The position numbers and the translations under genes were made by a program. Source: an uncultured Oscillospiraceae bacterium (GTDB lineage Bacteria > Bacillota > Clostridia > Oscillospirales > Oscillospiraceae). Taken from it: DNA of 64,000 nt. This document shows positions 11,391 through 18,978 of this stretch, in pieces (position 1 is the stretch's first letter; each line of letters starts with the position of its first letter). Under the pieces are notes generated by a model that saw only the letters and a list, made by a program, of their open reading frames with translations, had not been told where the DNA came from and ran no database searches. The stretch is taken from the NCBI GenBank assembly GCA_934613505.1, contig CAKTTB010000001.1:124001-188000 (forward strand). Reading direction: 5' to 3'.

Positions 11391-13143
11391 CGCTTTATTT
11401 CTGACTGCCGTCCGGCAGGAGCTGGAGCAGAAGCTGCTCGGCTGCCGCGTGGACAAGGTGCAGCAGCCGCAGCGCGATACGCTGATTCTGTCCATGCGCG
11501 GCGCAAATGGCGGCGGACGGCTTTTGCTGACGGCCTCGCCCAATCATCCGCGCGTCCATCTGACGCAGGAGCCGACGGAAAATCCGGCGCAGCCGCCGAT
11601 GTTCTGCATGCTGCTGCGCAAGCACCTGACGGGCGGCCGTCTGGTCGGGATGCAGCAGCCGGAGATGGAGCGCCTGCTGGACCTTACCTTCGACTGCACC
11701 GACGAGATGGGCAGCCCCGCGCAGAAGCACCTGATCCTCGAGATCATGGGGCGCAATTCCAATCTGATTTTAACTGCCGAGGATGGGCGGATCGTCGACT
11801 GCCTGCGGCGGGTCGATTTTGAGATGAGCGAGCAGCGGCAGGTCCTGCCGGGGCTTTATTATCATCTGCCGCCCACACAGGGCAAGCTCGACCCGTTCTC
11901 GACCCCACGCGAGACGCTGCAGGCGCTTTTGTGCGCGCAGACCTCGCCGAAGCTGCTGGATAAATGGCTCCTTGATACCTTCGGCGGCTTTTCGCCGCTG
12001 GTGTGCCGGGAGCTGGCCTTCCGCGCGGCGGGCGATCTGGACACAGATCTGTCGCAGTTGCCGGAGGAGGAAAAGGCAGCGCTTGCGGACAGGCTCGCAG
12101 ACGCGATCGGCGTCCTGCGGACGGACACGCTGCCGCCGGTGCTTCTTTATAAGGAGGAGCGGCCGTGGGACTTCACCTGTCTGCCGATCCGGCAGTACGG
12201 GGATTTTGTCCGCGCGGAGCAGCTGGACTCGTTTTCTGCCCTTCTCGACCGGTTCTATGCCGCGCGCGACCGGTCGGAGGCGATCCGGCAGTCCTCGCAG
12301 GCCATGCGCAAGACGCTGACGAACCTCGTCTCCCGCACGACGCGCAAGCTCGAGAACCAGCGCAGGGAGCTGACGGCGACCCATGACCGCGAGCGCCTGC
12401 GCCGCCTGGGCGATATCCTGACGGCCAACCTCTACGCCGTCAAGCGCGGCCAGACAAAGCTGCGCGCCGCCGATTTCTACGACCCGGACATGCGGGAGAT
12501 CGAAATTCCGCTGAACCCGGCCATCTCGCCGCAGCAGAACGCGGCAAAATTCTATAAGGACTACCAGAAGGCGAAGACCGCCGAGAAGATCCTGACCGAG
12601 CAGATCGCCCGCGGCGAACAGGAGCTGCAGTATCTGTCGAGTGTGCTGGAAGAGCTTTCGCGGGCGGAATCGGCCCGCGACGTGCAGGAGATCCGGGCGG
12701 AGCTGGCCGCTGGCGGCTATGTGCGCGAGACGGACCGGAAAAAGCGCATGAAGCTGCCGCCGAGCAAGCCGATGGCGTTCTGTTCGTCCGACGGTTTCCG
12801 GATCCTCGTCGGCCGCAACAACCGGCAGAACGACGAGCTGACGACGAAGCTCGCGGCGAAGACCGACCTCTGGCTGCACGTGCAGAAGATCCACGGCAGC
12901 CACGTCATCATCGAGACGCACGGCCAGACGCCGCCGGATACGACGGTGACCGAGGCCATGATGCTCGCCGCCTATTATTCGCAGGCGCGCGAGGGGCAGA
13001 ACGTACCGGTCGACTATACGCCGGTGAAATTCGTCAAGAAGCCCGCCGGAGCAAAGCCCGGCATGGTCATCTATACGACATACCAGACCGCCGTCGTCAC
13101 GCCGGACGCGGCCCTGTGTGAAAAGCTGAAGGAGAAGGCATGA
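11380..13143 (+). CDS. rqcH: Ribosome quality control protein RqcH (NFACT/FbpA family)
   Basis: This 587-residue protein belongs to the NFACT family (long annotated as fibronectin-binding). RqcH binds stalled 50S subunits with peptidyl-tRNA and recruits alanyl-tRNA for C-terminal alanine tailing. Visible parts are the N-terminal NFACT-N domain with ILEIMGRNSNLIL, a central coiled-coil section (about residues 300-440), and the C-terminal NFACT-R domain with NDELTTKLAAKTDLWLHVQ and GSHVIIET. The start overlaps mrnC by 11 bases, and its stop overlaps the ATG of the next gene. Confidence 0.92.
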   Translation: MPFDALFLTAVRQELEQKLLGCRVDKVQQPQRDTLILSMRGANGGGRLLLTASPNHPRVHLTQEPTENPAQPPMFCMLLRKHLTGGRLVGMQQPEMERLLDLTFDCTDEMGSPAQKHLILEIMGRNSNLILTAEDGRIVDCLRRVDFEMSEQRQVLPGLYYHLPPTQGKLDPFSTPRETLQALLCAQTSPKLLDKWLLDTFGGFSPLVCRELAFRAAGDLDTDLSQLPEEEKAALADRLADAIGVLRTDTLPPVLLYKEERPWDFTCLPIRQYGDFVRAEQLDSFSALLDRFYAARDRSEAIRQSSQAMRKTLTNLVSRTTRKLENQRRELTATHDRERLRRLGDILTANLYAVKRGQTKLRAADFYDPDMREIEIPLNPAISPQQNAAKFYKDYQKAKTAEKILTEQIARGEQELQYLSSVLEELSRAESARDVQEIRAELAAGGYVRETDRKKRMKLPPSKPMAFCSSDGFRILVGRNNRQNDELTTKLAAKTDLWLHVQKIHGSHVIIETHGQTPPDTTVTEAMMLAAYYSQAREGQNVPVDYTPVKFVKKPAGAKPGMVIYTTYQTAVVTPDAALCEKLKEKA

Positions 13144-13418
13144 TGGAGGAGCGGCATTACGCGTTTTTTCAGAACCGGGACTGCGAGTATTTTCCCTGCC
13201 ATAAAACGGCGCATCCGGAGAGCTTCAACTGCCTGTTCTGCTATTGCCCGCTGTACGCGCTCGGGCGCGACTGCGGCGGGAACTTCTGCTATACAGAATC
13301 CGGGATCAAAAACTGCGTGAACTGCATGTTCCCGCACCGGAAGGAGAATTATGACCGCGTGATCGCCCGCTTTGCGGAGATCGTCAAACGCATGCAGAAG
13401 CTGGAACGCCCTGAATAA
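13140..13418 (+). CDS. Cysteine-rich small-domain protein
   Basis: A 92-residue protein with a dense cysteine and histidine pattern: CEYFPCHK, CLFCYCPLY, DCGGNFCY and NCVNCMFPH. This matches the family often called the cysteine-rich small domain, thought to bind zinc or another metal. The function is unknown. The start ATG at 13140 overlaps the rqcH stop, so it is translationally coupled to it. Confidence 0.8.
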   Translation: MMEERHYAFFQNRDCEYFPCHKTAHPESFNCLFCYCPLYALGRDCGGNFCYTESGIKNCVNCMFPHRKENYDRVIARFAEIVKRMQKLERPE

Positions 13419-13457
13419 ATCCGCGCGCCCGGCAGAAGCTATCTGCGGGGTGATACC

Positions 13458-13547
13458 ATGAAAAAACCGCAGACGCCGGACGCAAAGCCGCAGGAGCTGT
13501 GCGACGCGCCAGTCCCGCCCGTGCAGGCGAAGAACGACAAAACCTGA
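13458..13547 (+). CDS. Possible 29-residue peptide
   Basis: A short frame starts with MKKPQTPDAKPQELCDAP, has a GGGGTG site five bases upstream, and ends 30 bases before a terminator. It is proline- and lysine-rich. Expression is plausible from its position, but there is no family evidence. Confidence 0.3.
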   Translation: MKKPQTPDAKPQELCDAPVPPVQAKNDKT

Positions 13548-13577
13548 CACAAGCCGCGCACATGCGGCATAGAATGC

Positions 13578-13608
13578 TCCGGGAGCAACCGCTCCCGGAC
13601 ATTTTTTT
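13578..13608 (+). terminator. Terminator after rqcH group
   Basis: A perfect 9-bp stem TCCGGGAGC / GCTCCCGGA with an AACC loop is followed by a run of seven T. Confidence 0.92.
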
Positions 13609-13623
13609 ATGGAGGTATTGCAT

Positions 13624-13983
13624 ATGTGTTCTTCGTGCAACAGCTGCGGAAACGTACTCGGGACGATGACGTTCCCGGACTTTGTCCAGCAGCGCTGCTG
13701 CAACCCCTGCTGCAAGCAGACGACCGGCTCCGTCGGCGGGACGTCCACGAGCAAGCCGAGCTGCACGTGTACCTGTACCTGCACGCCGTCCGGCGGTACG
13801 GTCGGCGGCACGTCGACCGGAAACGGCAGCAATAACAGCAGCAATTGCGGCAGTTCCTGCGGGTGCGGCTGTGGCTGCTGCCGCCGGTGCGGCTGCGGCT
13901 CGTGCGGCGCGTGCGGCAGCGTGGGCGGCGCAAGCAATTCCGGCTCTTGCAGCGGCTGCGGATGCAGCCGCTGCTCCGGATAA
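13624..13983 (+). CDS. Cysteine-rich low-complexity protein
   Basis: A 119-residue protein with 25 cysteines, plus many Gly and Ser. Clusters include CSSCNSCG at the start, CCNPCC near residue 25, CTCTCTC near residue 48, and CGCGCGCC and CGCGSCGACG in the second half. There is no signal peptide or membrane segment. The start at 13624 is chosen because GGAGGT lies at 13612-13617; an ATG at 13609 precedes that site. The gene is bounded by terminators on both sides and so is a single unit. Metal binding or a cross-linked structural (for example spore coat) role is possible, but no family is recognised. Confidence 0.7.
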   Translation: MCSSCNSCGNVLGTMTFPDFVQQRCCNPCCKQTTGSVGGTSTSKPSCTCTCTCTPSGGTVGGTSTGNGSNNSSNCGSSCGCGCGCCRRCGCGSCGACGSVGGASNSGSCSGCGCSRCSG

Positions 13984-13992
13984 AAACCAATT

Positions 13993-14028
13993 TTGCCGGG
14001 CGGGAAACCGCCCGGCAATTGCTTTTTT
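13993..14028 (+). terminator. Terminator of cysteine-rich gene
   Basis: An 11-bp perfect stem (TTGCCGGGCGG / CCGCCCGGCAA) with a GAAA tetraloop is followed by six T. Confidence 0.95.
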
Positions 14029-14047
14029 GGGGCGGATCTGGTATACT
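14019..14047 (+). promoter_or_regulatory. Promoter for 14078 gene
   Basis: TTGCTT, 17 bases, TATACT. The -35 overlaps the tail of the preceding terminator. Confidence 0.65.
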
Positions 14048-14077
14048 TTCTGGTATCAAGGAAGGGAGCGTTTGCCC

Positions 14078-14392
14078 ATGAAAGACTTTTTCTGCCGCCT
14101 GTTTGCGCCGTGGAAGGCCGGAGACCAGTTTGAAAGCGCCGATGCGTTCTACGGCTTCCTGCTGGGCCGGAACAAGGTGCTGAACATCATCCGCGTGGTG
14201 CTGTTCGCGGTGACAATGGTGCTGCTGATTCTCGGCTATGCTATTTCGGATACGGACAACGGCTATTCGATTGCGGATCTGGCCAATCAGCCGTTTTATC
14301 TGATCGCGGTCGTTGTTCTTGTTATCGCGCTCGGTATTTCCGTCGTCATGATCGAAAACGAAAAACAGCTGCCGAAGGATAGCGTCGTTTGA
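14078..14392 (+). CDS. Small two-helix membrane protein
   Basis: A 104-residue protein with two predicted membrane helices: VLNIIRVVLFAVTMVLLILG and PFYLIAVVVLVIALGISVVM. A GAAGGGAG site lies 9 bases before the ATG. No family is recognised. Its last codons and stop lie inside the left terminal repeat of the element at 14379-14652, so the natural C-terminus may have been replaced. Confidence 0.7.
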   Translation: MKDFFCRLFAPWKAGDQFESADAFYGFLLGRNKVLNIIRVVLFAVTMVLLILGYAISDTDNGYSIADLANQPFYLIAVVVLVIALGISVVMIENEKQLPKDSVV

Positions 14393-14652
14393 CAAGGGCA
14401 CACATGCCCGCAGGACGTTCTGACACGTCTTTCGCGGCGTTATCGTCCTTGACATACGCCGGTATGCCTGCGTCCTCTGCCTTGCGAAAAACGCGCCAGA
14501 ACGCCCGGCGGATCTGCGAGTTTTCCCGGAGCATGGACGACGGCTGACAAGGCAGACGAGGCAGATGGGCTGCCGCCCATCAACGAGAATAACGAAATCA
14601 GGCGTCGTTCAGGCCCGGGAAAACCATGTGTGCCCTTGTCAAGCGACGCTAT
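14379..14652. mobile_element. MITE-like element with 28-bp terminal inverted repeats
   Basis: Bases 14379-14406 and 14625-14652 are inverted copies matching at 27 of 28 positions. Both outer ends carry a TA dinucleotide (14380-14381 and 14650-14651), as expected for a TA target duplication of an IS630/Tc1-type element. The interior of about 220 bases has no transposase and no convincing coding frame. It accounts for most of the 337-base gap between the genes at 14078 and 14730. Confidence 0.7.
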
Positions 14653-14729
14653 GCAGTCCAAATAATATGCAACCATCATGCCGATTTCCGGTCTGTATTG
14701 TATAGAATAAAAAACAGGAGGAGATCCCC

Positions 14730-15416
14730 ATGAAAAAACTGTCCATGCTCCCGTTGGCGCTGAGCCTGCTGCTGATGCTGGCCGCCTGCGTGCCGTGCGA
14801 GGACGATGATCCGGGTGCGGTGTCGGCGAAGCCTGTCATTTATCTCTATCCGGAATCGGATGCGAAGCCCGTTGTTTATCTTCAGCCGGAAGCGGCCACA
14901 GAGGTGACCGTCCGGCTGGACTATGACGGAGAACTGACCTGCACCTATCCTGCCTATGACGATGGCTGGACTGTTCTTGCGCAGCCCGACGGCACGCTGA
15001 CGGACCGGAACGGCCAGACGTACCGCTATCTCTACTGGGAGGGCATAACAGATACGGCGTATGACTTTTCCGCCGGCTTCTGCGTGGCGGGCAGCAACAC
15101 GGCGGCGTTTCTGGAGGATGCGCTGGACAGGCTCGGTCTGAACCGTACGGAAGCGAACGAGTTTATCGTCTACTGGCTGCCGCGGATGCAGGAGAACGCC
15201 TATAATCTGATCGCGTTCCAGCAGGAAGCCTACACTGAAAGCGCCCGCCTGACCATCACGCCGGAGCCGGATACGGTCCTCCGCGTGTTCATGGCCTATC
15301 AGCCGCTGGAACGCGCTGTGGAAATTGCGCCGCAGACGCTCACGGCCCCGGAACGCACGGGCTTCACCGTCGTGGAATGGGGCGGCGCGGAATGCGGACG
15401 CAGCCTGACAGAGTAA
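14730..15416 (+). CDS. Lipoprotein with repeated KPVxYLxPE motif
   Basis: A 228-residue secreted lipoprotein: an N-terminal hydrophobic segment ends in the lipobox LMLAAC (Cys21). Just after it a short unit is repeated, KPVIYLYPES and KPVVYLQPEA, followed by a beta-rich domain with LDYDGELTCTYPAYDDGW and a helical LDRLGLNRTEANEFIVYWLP. I recall similar proteins in gut Clostridia, without known function. AGGAGG lies 8 bases before the start. It stands alone between the MITE-like element and a repeat. Confidence 0.75.
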   Translation: MKKLSMLPLALSLLLMLAACVPCEDDDPGAVSAKPVIYLYPESDAKPVVYLQPEAATEVTVRLDYDGELTCTYPAYDDGWTVLAQPDGTLTDRNGQTYRYLYWEGITDTAYDFSAGFCVAGSNTAAFLEDALDRLGLNRTEANEFIVYWLPRMQENAYNLIAFQQEAYTESARLTITPEPDTVLRVFMAYQPLERAVEIAPQTLTAPERTGFTVVEWGGAECGRSLTE

Positions 15417-15442
15417 AAAGCGCCTACTGCATGCTTGCCGGA

Positions 15443-15551
15443 CCTTGGCTCACCCTCTGGGAGAGCTGTCGCCGCAGGCGACTGAGAGGGTCTTGGCGCT
15501 GCCCGTCCTCGCTGCGCTCGGCCACCTCTTCCAAGGGGAGAGGCAAGGGGG
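15443..15551. repeat. Dispersed palindromic repeat, copy A
   Basis: This 109-base imperfect inverted repeat begins TTGGCTCACCCTCTGGGAG and ends GGGGAGAGGCAAGG. Its first 52 bases match copy B at 25177-25280 at all but about six positions; the two share the core GCCGCAGGCGACTGAGAGGG apart from one base. It is non-coding and lies between two genes. Confidence 0.8.
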
Positions 15552-15587
15552 TGCTTGTACGAAATCAAATGATACAGTGATACAGAA

Positions 15588-15619
15588 ACAGGCACAGCAG
15601 ATCATTCTGCTGTGCCTGT
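15588..15619. terminator. Hairpin, probable terminator
   Basis: A perfect 14-bp stem ACAGGCACAGCAGA / TCTGCTGTGCCTGT with a TCAT loop. A modest T-rich tail follows on the minus strand, so it probably ends the gene at 15672. Confidence 0.65.
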
Positions 15620-15671
15620 GAACTGTCTTATGCGGCCTGCTCATTCATGCGGCGGGCTTCATTGATCATAT

Positions 15672-16358
15672 TTATTTTTTCATCATCTGCTGCGCGCAGG
15701 CGAGCATCCAGAAGATGCTGCCGGCATAGATCAGCATGGCGGGCAGCGCCGCGCCGGCAAGGCTCACCGCGCCAAAGAGGATGCCGGTCAGCGAGAAAAA
15801 TGCCAGTCTTCGTCTTGCGCCGCGGTCAAAGCTGAACGCACCTGCGTGATAGCTTGCCAGCATGAACGAGATGAGTGCCAGCAGCGAGAAGCAGTAGTCG
15901 AGAATGGCCGGATCGATCATCCAGTGGCGGAAATCCCGGAAGAGCTTCGCCACATAAAACAGAACGGCGAAGATATAGAACGCCACGGACGGCTTTTTCC
16001 CCTGAAAGCGGAGGACGGCCGCCGCGCCAAGCCCCGCGCCGCCCAGAATGCCGAGAAGACTGACGAGCATCTGGAAGATGGAGCCGGAAAAGGACAGTAC
16101 GCATCCGGCGATTAATCCGAGCGCGCCAAGCAGGGAAAAGGCCAGCTCCTGCCCGGATGGGCGGAACACACCGGCGAACGTGGCTTCCTTTTCCAGCGTG
16201 ACCGCCGCGAGCAGGAAGATCAGCACCATCAGGATGCTGAACGCCGTCAGCGGGACGGCGCTGCCGCCGGTGAGCTGTGCGGTCCTGAAAAAGTAGCCGG
16301 CGATGGCGGATAAAATGGCTGTGTACATCACGCCGGCCAGCCCGTTTTTCTTTCTCAT
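15672..16358 (-). CDS. Polytopic membrane protein of unknown function
   Basis: A 228-residue protein with about seven hydrophobic segments and few polar loops; the loop FRDFRHWMIDPAILDYCFSL is the most distinctive. It ends in QMMKK. No transporter or enzyme motif is visible. The start at 16358 (MRKKNGL) is preferred because a GGGGG site lies at a good distance; two earlier in-frame ATGs are too close to it. It is divergent from the rimP operon. Confidence 0.65.
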   Translation of the reverse strand: MRKKNGLAGVMYTAILSAIAGYFFRTAQLTGGSAVPLTAFSILMVLIFLLAAVTLEKEATFAGVFRPSGQELAFSLLGALGLIAGCVLSFSGSIFQMLVSLLGILGGAGLGAAAVLRFQGKKPSVAFYIFAVLFYVAKLFRDFRHWMIDPAILDYCFSLLALISFMLASYHAGAFSFDRGARRRLAFFSLTGILFGAVSLAGAALPAMLIYAGSIFWMLACAQQMMKK

Positions 16359-16533
16359 ACCCATACCCCCAGCGAACAAATTACTTTTATACAGTATAGC
16401 ACAAATTCATGAAAAAGACACCCTGCCGCGCAGAATTTTGCGATTTTTTCGCGCTGCGCGCCTTCTGTGCCGGAAATGGCCGAAAAAACCGGAAAAAATC
16501 CTTGAAACTTCGGCCAAAAACCGGTTTTTCTCC

Positions 16534-16562
16534 TTGCAATCCGCAGAGGAAGATGCTATAAT
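16534..16562 (+). promoter_or_regulatory. Promoter of rimP-nusA-infB operon
   Basis: TTGCAA, 17 bases, TATAAT; a near-consensus promoter about 80 bases before rimP. Confidence 0.85.
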
Positions 16563-16590
16563 AAATCCATCTTGATAGTATGTTTACTTG

Positions 16591-16620
16591 AGAGTGGGGA
16601 ATGCTTCCCCACTCTTTCTT
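16591..16620 (+). promoter_or_regulatory. Leader hairpin before rimP
   Basis: A perfect 11-bp stem AGAGTGGGGAA / TTCCCCACTCT with a TGC loop, followed by TTTCTT, sits in the 5' leader right after the promoter. It looks like a terminator or attenuator inside the leader; control of the operon by early termination is inferred. Confidence 0.7.
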
Positions 16621-16640
16621 GCTGGTAAGGGGGTTTTTTC

Positions 16641-17093
16641 TTGAAGGTAACCGAACAGGTGGCGCAGTTCGCCGAACCTGTCGTGCGCGCGCACGGCTGC
16701 ACGCTCTGGGACGTGGAATATGTCCGCGAGGGCGGCGAGTGGTTCCTGCGATTGTACATTGACAAGGACGGCGGCGTGGATATCTCCGACTGCGAGGCCA
16801 TTTCCCGCGCGGTCGATCCGATCCTCGACGAAAAGGATCCCATCCCGGACAGCTATAATTTCGAGGTCTGCTCGGCTGGGCTGGAGCGGCAGCTGAAGCG
16901 GCCGTCTGATTTTGAGCAGTTTATGGGCAGCGCCGTCACGGTCAAGCTCTTCAAGGCTGTGAATGGCGCCAAGGAATACGCAGGGACGCTGACCGGCTAC
17001 AACGATGGCGCTGTAACCATCGAGGCGGCCGGAACCACATATACATTCCAGAAAAATGAGGTCGCGCAGGTGCGGCTTCGCGTCGAGTTTTAA
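16641..17093 (+). CDS. rimP: Ribosome maturation factor RimP
   Basis: This 150-residue protein is needed for 30S subunit maturation. Family landmarks are the N-terminal ALWDVEYVREG-like segment (CTLWDVEYVREGGEWFLRLY), the DISDCEAISRAVDPILDE helix and SAGLERQLKRPSDF. It starts at TTG 16641 behind AAGGGGG. It heads the classical rimP-nusA-ylxR-ylxQ-infB-rbfA order. Confidence 0.95.
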   Translation: MKVTEQVAQFAEPVVRAHGCTLWDVEYVREGGEWFLRLYIDKDGGVDISDCEAISRAVDPILDEKDPIPDSYNFEVCSAGLERQLKRPSDFEQFMGSAVTVKLFKAVNGAKEYAGTLTGYNDGAVTIEAAGTTYTFQKNEVAQVRLRVEF

Positions 17094-17110
17094 GGGAGGA
17101 ATTTGGAAAA

Positions 17111-18247
17111 ATGAATGCCGAAATTTTTGCAGCGCTTGCGCAGCTTGAAAAAGAACGCGGGATCCCGCAGAGCTACATGATCGAAAAGATCACGCAGGCA
17201 CTCGTCGCCGCCTACAAGAAGGACAAGGAAGGCTACACCGACAATGTCTTCGTGGAGGTCAAGGACGACGATATGCACATGTACGTGCAGAAAGAGGTCG
17301 TCGACGACGTCATCAGCCCCGCAACGGAGATCACGCTCGACGCTGCCCGCAAGATCAGCAAGACCGCCCAGCTGGGCGATCTCGTCAACGTCGACGTGCA
17401 GACGAAGGACTTCGGCCGCATTGCCGCCCAGACGGCCAAGCAGGTCATCATCCAGGGCATCCGCGAGGCCGAGCGCGGCATGGTCTTCGATACCTTCTCT
17501 TCGAAGGAGCATGAGATCCTGACCGGCACCGTCCTCCGCATCGAGCCGGCCACCAACGACATGACCATCCGCGTCGGCGGCGGCAACGACCGGACCGACG
17601 CCATGCTTTCCGCGTCCGAGCAGGTCCGCACCGAGTATTATCACGAGGGCGACCACATCCGCGTCTACGTCGTGGAGGTCCGCCGCTCGACCAGAGGCCC
17701 GCAGGTCATCGTCTCCCGGACGCATCCAGGCCTTGTCAAGCGCTTGTTTGAACTCGAGGTTCCCGAGATCGCATCCGGTCTTGTTGAGATCAAATCCATC
17801 GCCCGTGAGGCCGGTTCCCGCACGAAGCTCGCGGTCTATGCGTCGCAGGACGGCATCGACCCGGTCGGCGCGTGCGTCGGCACGCGCGGGGCAAGAGTCG
17901 GCGCGGTCGTCGACGAGCTGCACGGCGAGAAGATGGACATCATCGTCTGGTCGGAGGATCCGGCCAAGTTCGTCGCGTCGGCTCTGTCGCCGGCGGATGT
18001 CAAATCTGTGACCATCCTGCCCGGCAGCACCAAGGCCTGCCGCGTGATCGTCCCGGACGATCAGCTCTCGCTCGCCATTGGCAAGGAAGGCCAGAACGCC
18101 CGCCTCGCCGCCCGCCTGACCGGTTATAAGATCGACATCAAGCCCGCTTCGCAGGAGCAGGAGCTGGCCGAACAGGACGCGGCTGAGGCACAGACGGCTG
18201 AGGCCGAGCCTGAGACGGAAGAGGCCGCGCAGGAGGCGCAGGAATAA
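17111..18247 (+). CDS. nusA: Transcription termination/antitermination protein NusA
   Basis: A 378-residue NusA that binds RNA polymerase and modulates pausing, termination and antitermination. Domains in order are the N-terminal polymerase-binding domain (1-about 130), S1 (about 135-200), and two KH domains with DPVGACVGTRGARVGAVVDE and AIGKEGQNARLAARLTGYKI. The acidic repeat-rich tail (Glu/Ala/Gln after residue 345) replaces the extra C-terminal domains of enteric NusA, as is normal in Firmicutes. Confidence 0.96.
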   Translation: MNAEIFAALAQLEKERGIPQSYMIEKITQALVAAYKKDKEGYTDNVFVEVKDDDMHMYVQKEVVDDVISPATEITLDAARKISKTAQLGDLVNVDVQTKDFGRIAAQTAKQVIIQGIREAERGMVFDTFSSKEHEILTGTVLRIEPATNDMTIRVGGGNDRTDAMLSASEQVRTEYYHEGDHIRVYVVEVRRSTRGPQVIVSRTHPGLVKRLFELEVPEIASGLVEIKSIAREAGSRTKLAVYASQDGIDPVGACVGTRGARVGAVVDELHGEKMDIIVWSEDPAKFVASALSPADVKSVTILPGSTKACRVIVPDDQLSLAIGKEGQNARLAARLTGYKIDIKPASQEQELAEQDAAEAQTAEAEPETEEAAQEAQE

Positions 18248-18274
18248 GCGCAGGGCTGGAAAGGAGGCGTCTGT

Positions 18275-18550
18275 ATGCAGAAGAAAATCCCGATGCGCCA
18301 GTGTGTTGGCTGCAGGGAAATGAAAGCGAAAAAGGAACTGGTCCGCGTGGTCAGAAGCCCGGAGGGCGAGATCTCTCTCGATTTCCGCGGCAAGGCGCCC
18401 GGCCGCGGCGCGTATCTTTGCCCGCAGACGGACTGCCTCAAAAAGGCGATCAAGTCCAAGGCACTCGACCGGGGGCTGAACTGCCAGATCCCGCAGGAGA
18501 TCTACGATCTGCTGCTTGCAAGAATGGAGGCGGGCGACCATGACGGATAA
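18275..18550 (+). CDS. ylxR: YlxR family RNA-binding protein
   Basis: A 91-residue YlxR (DUF448) protein. The signature IPMRQCVGCREMKAKKELVRV and the GRGAYLCPQTDCLKKAIK stretch with paired cysteines are present. The family is linked to RNA metabolism and to regulation of RNase P; the exact role is unsettled. It overlaps the next gene by 11 bases. Confidence 0.93.
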   Translation: MQKKIPMRQCVGCREMKAKKELVRVVRSPEGEISLDFRGKAPGRGAYLCPQTDCLKKAIKSKALDRGLNCQIPQEIYDLLLARMEAGDHDG

Positions 18551-18962
18551 CCAGCAGAAGGCGCTGCGCCTTCTCGGTCTTGCCCGCAAGGCGCGGCGGC
18601 TGGAGATCGGCGAGGAGCCGGTCGGCATCGCCTGCCGCAGCGGCAAGGCCCGGCTGCTGCTCGTAGCCAGGGACGCCGGCGACCATACGTTCCGCCGGGC
18701 AAGATCGTTTGTTTCGGGCAGCAAATGCCCGTATGTGTGCGTTCCGTTCACGAAGGATGAGCTGGGCGATGGGCTGGGCTGCAATGCGTGCGCGCTTTGC
18801 GCCCTGCTCGATCCCGCGTTTGCAAAATCGTTTCTGGAGGCACTGGGTGAGGAAGGACACGACGAGATCCTGACCCAGCTGACCATGCAGACGCAGCGGA
18901 TGCAGAAGCGCCGGCAGGAAGCGGAAGCGCACAGGAAGAATGTAAAAATGGGGAAGAAATAA
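18540..18962 (+). CDS. ylxQ: L7Ae-family ribosomal protein (YlxQ-like)
   Basis: A 140-residue L7Ae/L30e fold protein with [31 protein letters not shown] and a lysine-rich C-terminal tail. Members bind kink-turn RNA. The start at 18540 is chosen because GGAGG lies nine bases upstream; an earlier in-frame ATG at 18516 has no such site. Four cysteines in the middle are unusual for the fold. Confidence 0.85.
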   Translation: MTDNQQKALRLLGLARKARRLEIGEEPVGIACRSGKARLLLVARDAGDHTFRRARSFVSGSKCPYVCVPFTKDELGDGLGCNACALCALLDPAFAKSFLEALGEEGHDEILTQLTMQTQRMQKRRQEAEAHRKNVKMGKK

Positions 18963-18978
18963 ACTGGAGGTGGCTGTA

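Noticed and set aside
13682..14077. In-frame upstream extension of the 14078 membrane protein through the cysteine-rich gene
   Set aside because: Ala-rich shadow translation; a terminator, promoter and ribosome site all lie just before 14078.
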